Positions 63,424-64,000 of a stretch of DNA of 64,000 nucleotides are shown piece after piece; position 1 is the first letter of the stretch; each line of letters starts with the position of its first letter. Origin of the DNA: Megachile rotundata (lineage: Eukaryota; Arthropoda; Insecta; Hymenoptera; Megachilidae); assembly GCF_050947335.1 (NCBI RefSeq), contig NC_134985.1:19769190-19833189 (forward strand), given 5' to 3'. The notes under the pieces are model-generated. The model was given only the letters and a program-made list of their open reading frames with translations. It was not told where the DNA came from and did not search any database. A program made the position numbers and the translations under genes.

Positions 63424-64000
63424 CTGTAACACATAAATCTTTCTTTAACGATCGTTTACTAATTTTCTAACCTTAAATTTTGGGTCCATATAGCATAATT
63501 TATTCGGATCGTGTCAATTTACATTCCAGACATAGCTCTCTAATAAATCAAACACCGGTGTAGAATAAAATGGTTCAACAAAATGTAGCGTGATCCACTA
63601 TAACATATATCACGATCTACCACCACAGAACTATGGCTTCCAAACACGATTCTCCCTCGAAGTTTGCTCAGATTTGCCATGAATACAATATTGTGTGTAA
63701 ACACACGGAAATATTTCATTGGTCTGGCCGTAACAAAAGGGAACAATAAAGGCCCTTCTTCTTCGATGGAAACGATATCCTGTCCTCTACGTATCGAAGT
63801 GGAACTCCCGCGGTGCAGCACGGAACCGTCCCTAATGCTGGGACCATAAATCGACATATGGGGGAAAGGAGCGCAACGATGAGCAGGGGAGCTCGCGGCC
63901 TTCGCTAAGGGACATTGTCTGTGCACGGAGGCGAACTGTTTACGCAAACATAACTCCGTGTATAGGGTTCGCCATGGATCACTTGATTGCGAGGAACTTC
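63424..64000 (-). other. RhoGEF intron or upstream sequence; possible unproven exon
   Basis: The acceptor ttacag just before 63423 shows that the RhoGEF transcript continues upstream, so this is at least partly intron. An open minus-strand frame (63947-63540) contains a segment starting MSIYGPSIRDG and ending near IVSIEEEG that looks less random than most. It is preceded by a possible acceptor (gcgtaaacag), but I find no good donor in the phase needed. It may be an exon of another isoform or chance. Confidence 0.3.

Overview
The window is nuclear DNA from an insect, most probably a hymenopteran (bee, ant or wasp). It holds compact multi-exon genes with GT-AG introns of about 70 to 1,000 bases, long gene-poor stretches unusually rich in CpG (cgcg, tcgcg and acgcgt are everywhere), and proteins that match animal families. 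Nothing bacterial (operons, Shine-Dalgarno sites, CRISPR) is present. The taxon is inferred from style and is not proven.

Layout. 1-13.2 kb: no recognisable gene, a decayed short-period repeat near 10.2-10.5 kb and a GGTAAC cluster just before it. 13.25-14.50 kb: a CpG-rich minisatellite of 15/16-bp units. 15.89-18.91 kb, minus strand: a complete four-exon short-chain dehydrogenase/reductase (SDR) of 260 aa; its third intron carries a second array of the same minisatellite (16.19-16.87 kb). 18.9-54.9 kb: about 36 kb with no gene I can support. Within it are a palindrome-rich candidate regulatory segment (33.7-34.6 kb), a second candidate with an inverted repeat (50.4-50.9 kb), purine/pyrimidine tracts and two more decayed repeat patches. 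54.94-56.15 kb, plus strand: a complete five-exon syntaxin-17 (300 aa). 59.42-63.42 kb and beyond, minus strand: the last ten coding exons (742 aa) of a puratrophin-1/PLEKHG4-type Rho guanine-nucleotide exchange factor, whose 5' part lies outside the window. Syntaxin-17 and the RhoGEF are convergent, about 3.3 kb apart.

The three genes act in unrelated processes: NADP-dependent alcohol/carbonyl chemistry, autophagosome-lysosome fusion and Rho-family GTPase activation. The most unusual element is the pair of minisatellite arrays. Both are built on a 46-bp higher-order unit (15+15+16). They carry different diagnostic bases, show larger duplications measured in multiples of 46, and are free of stop codons over long stretches of all three minus-strand frames. 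All exon boundaries were derived by hand from splice signals, phase and family resemblance; the summed coding lengths are exact multiples of three for all three genes.
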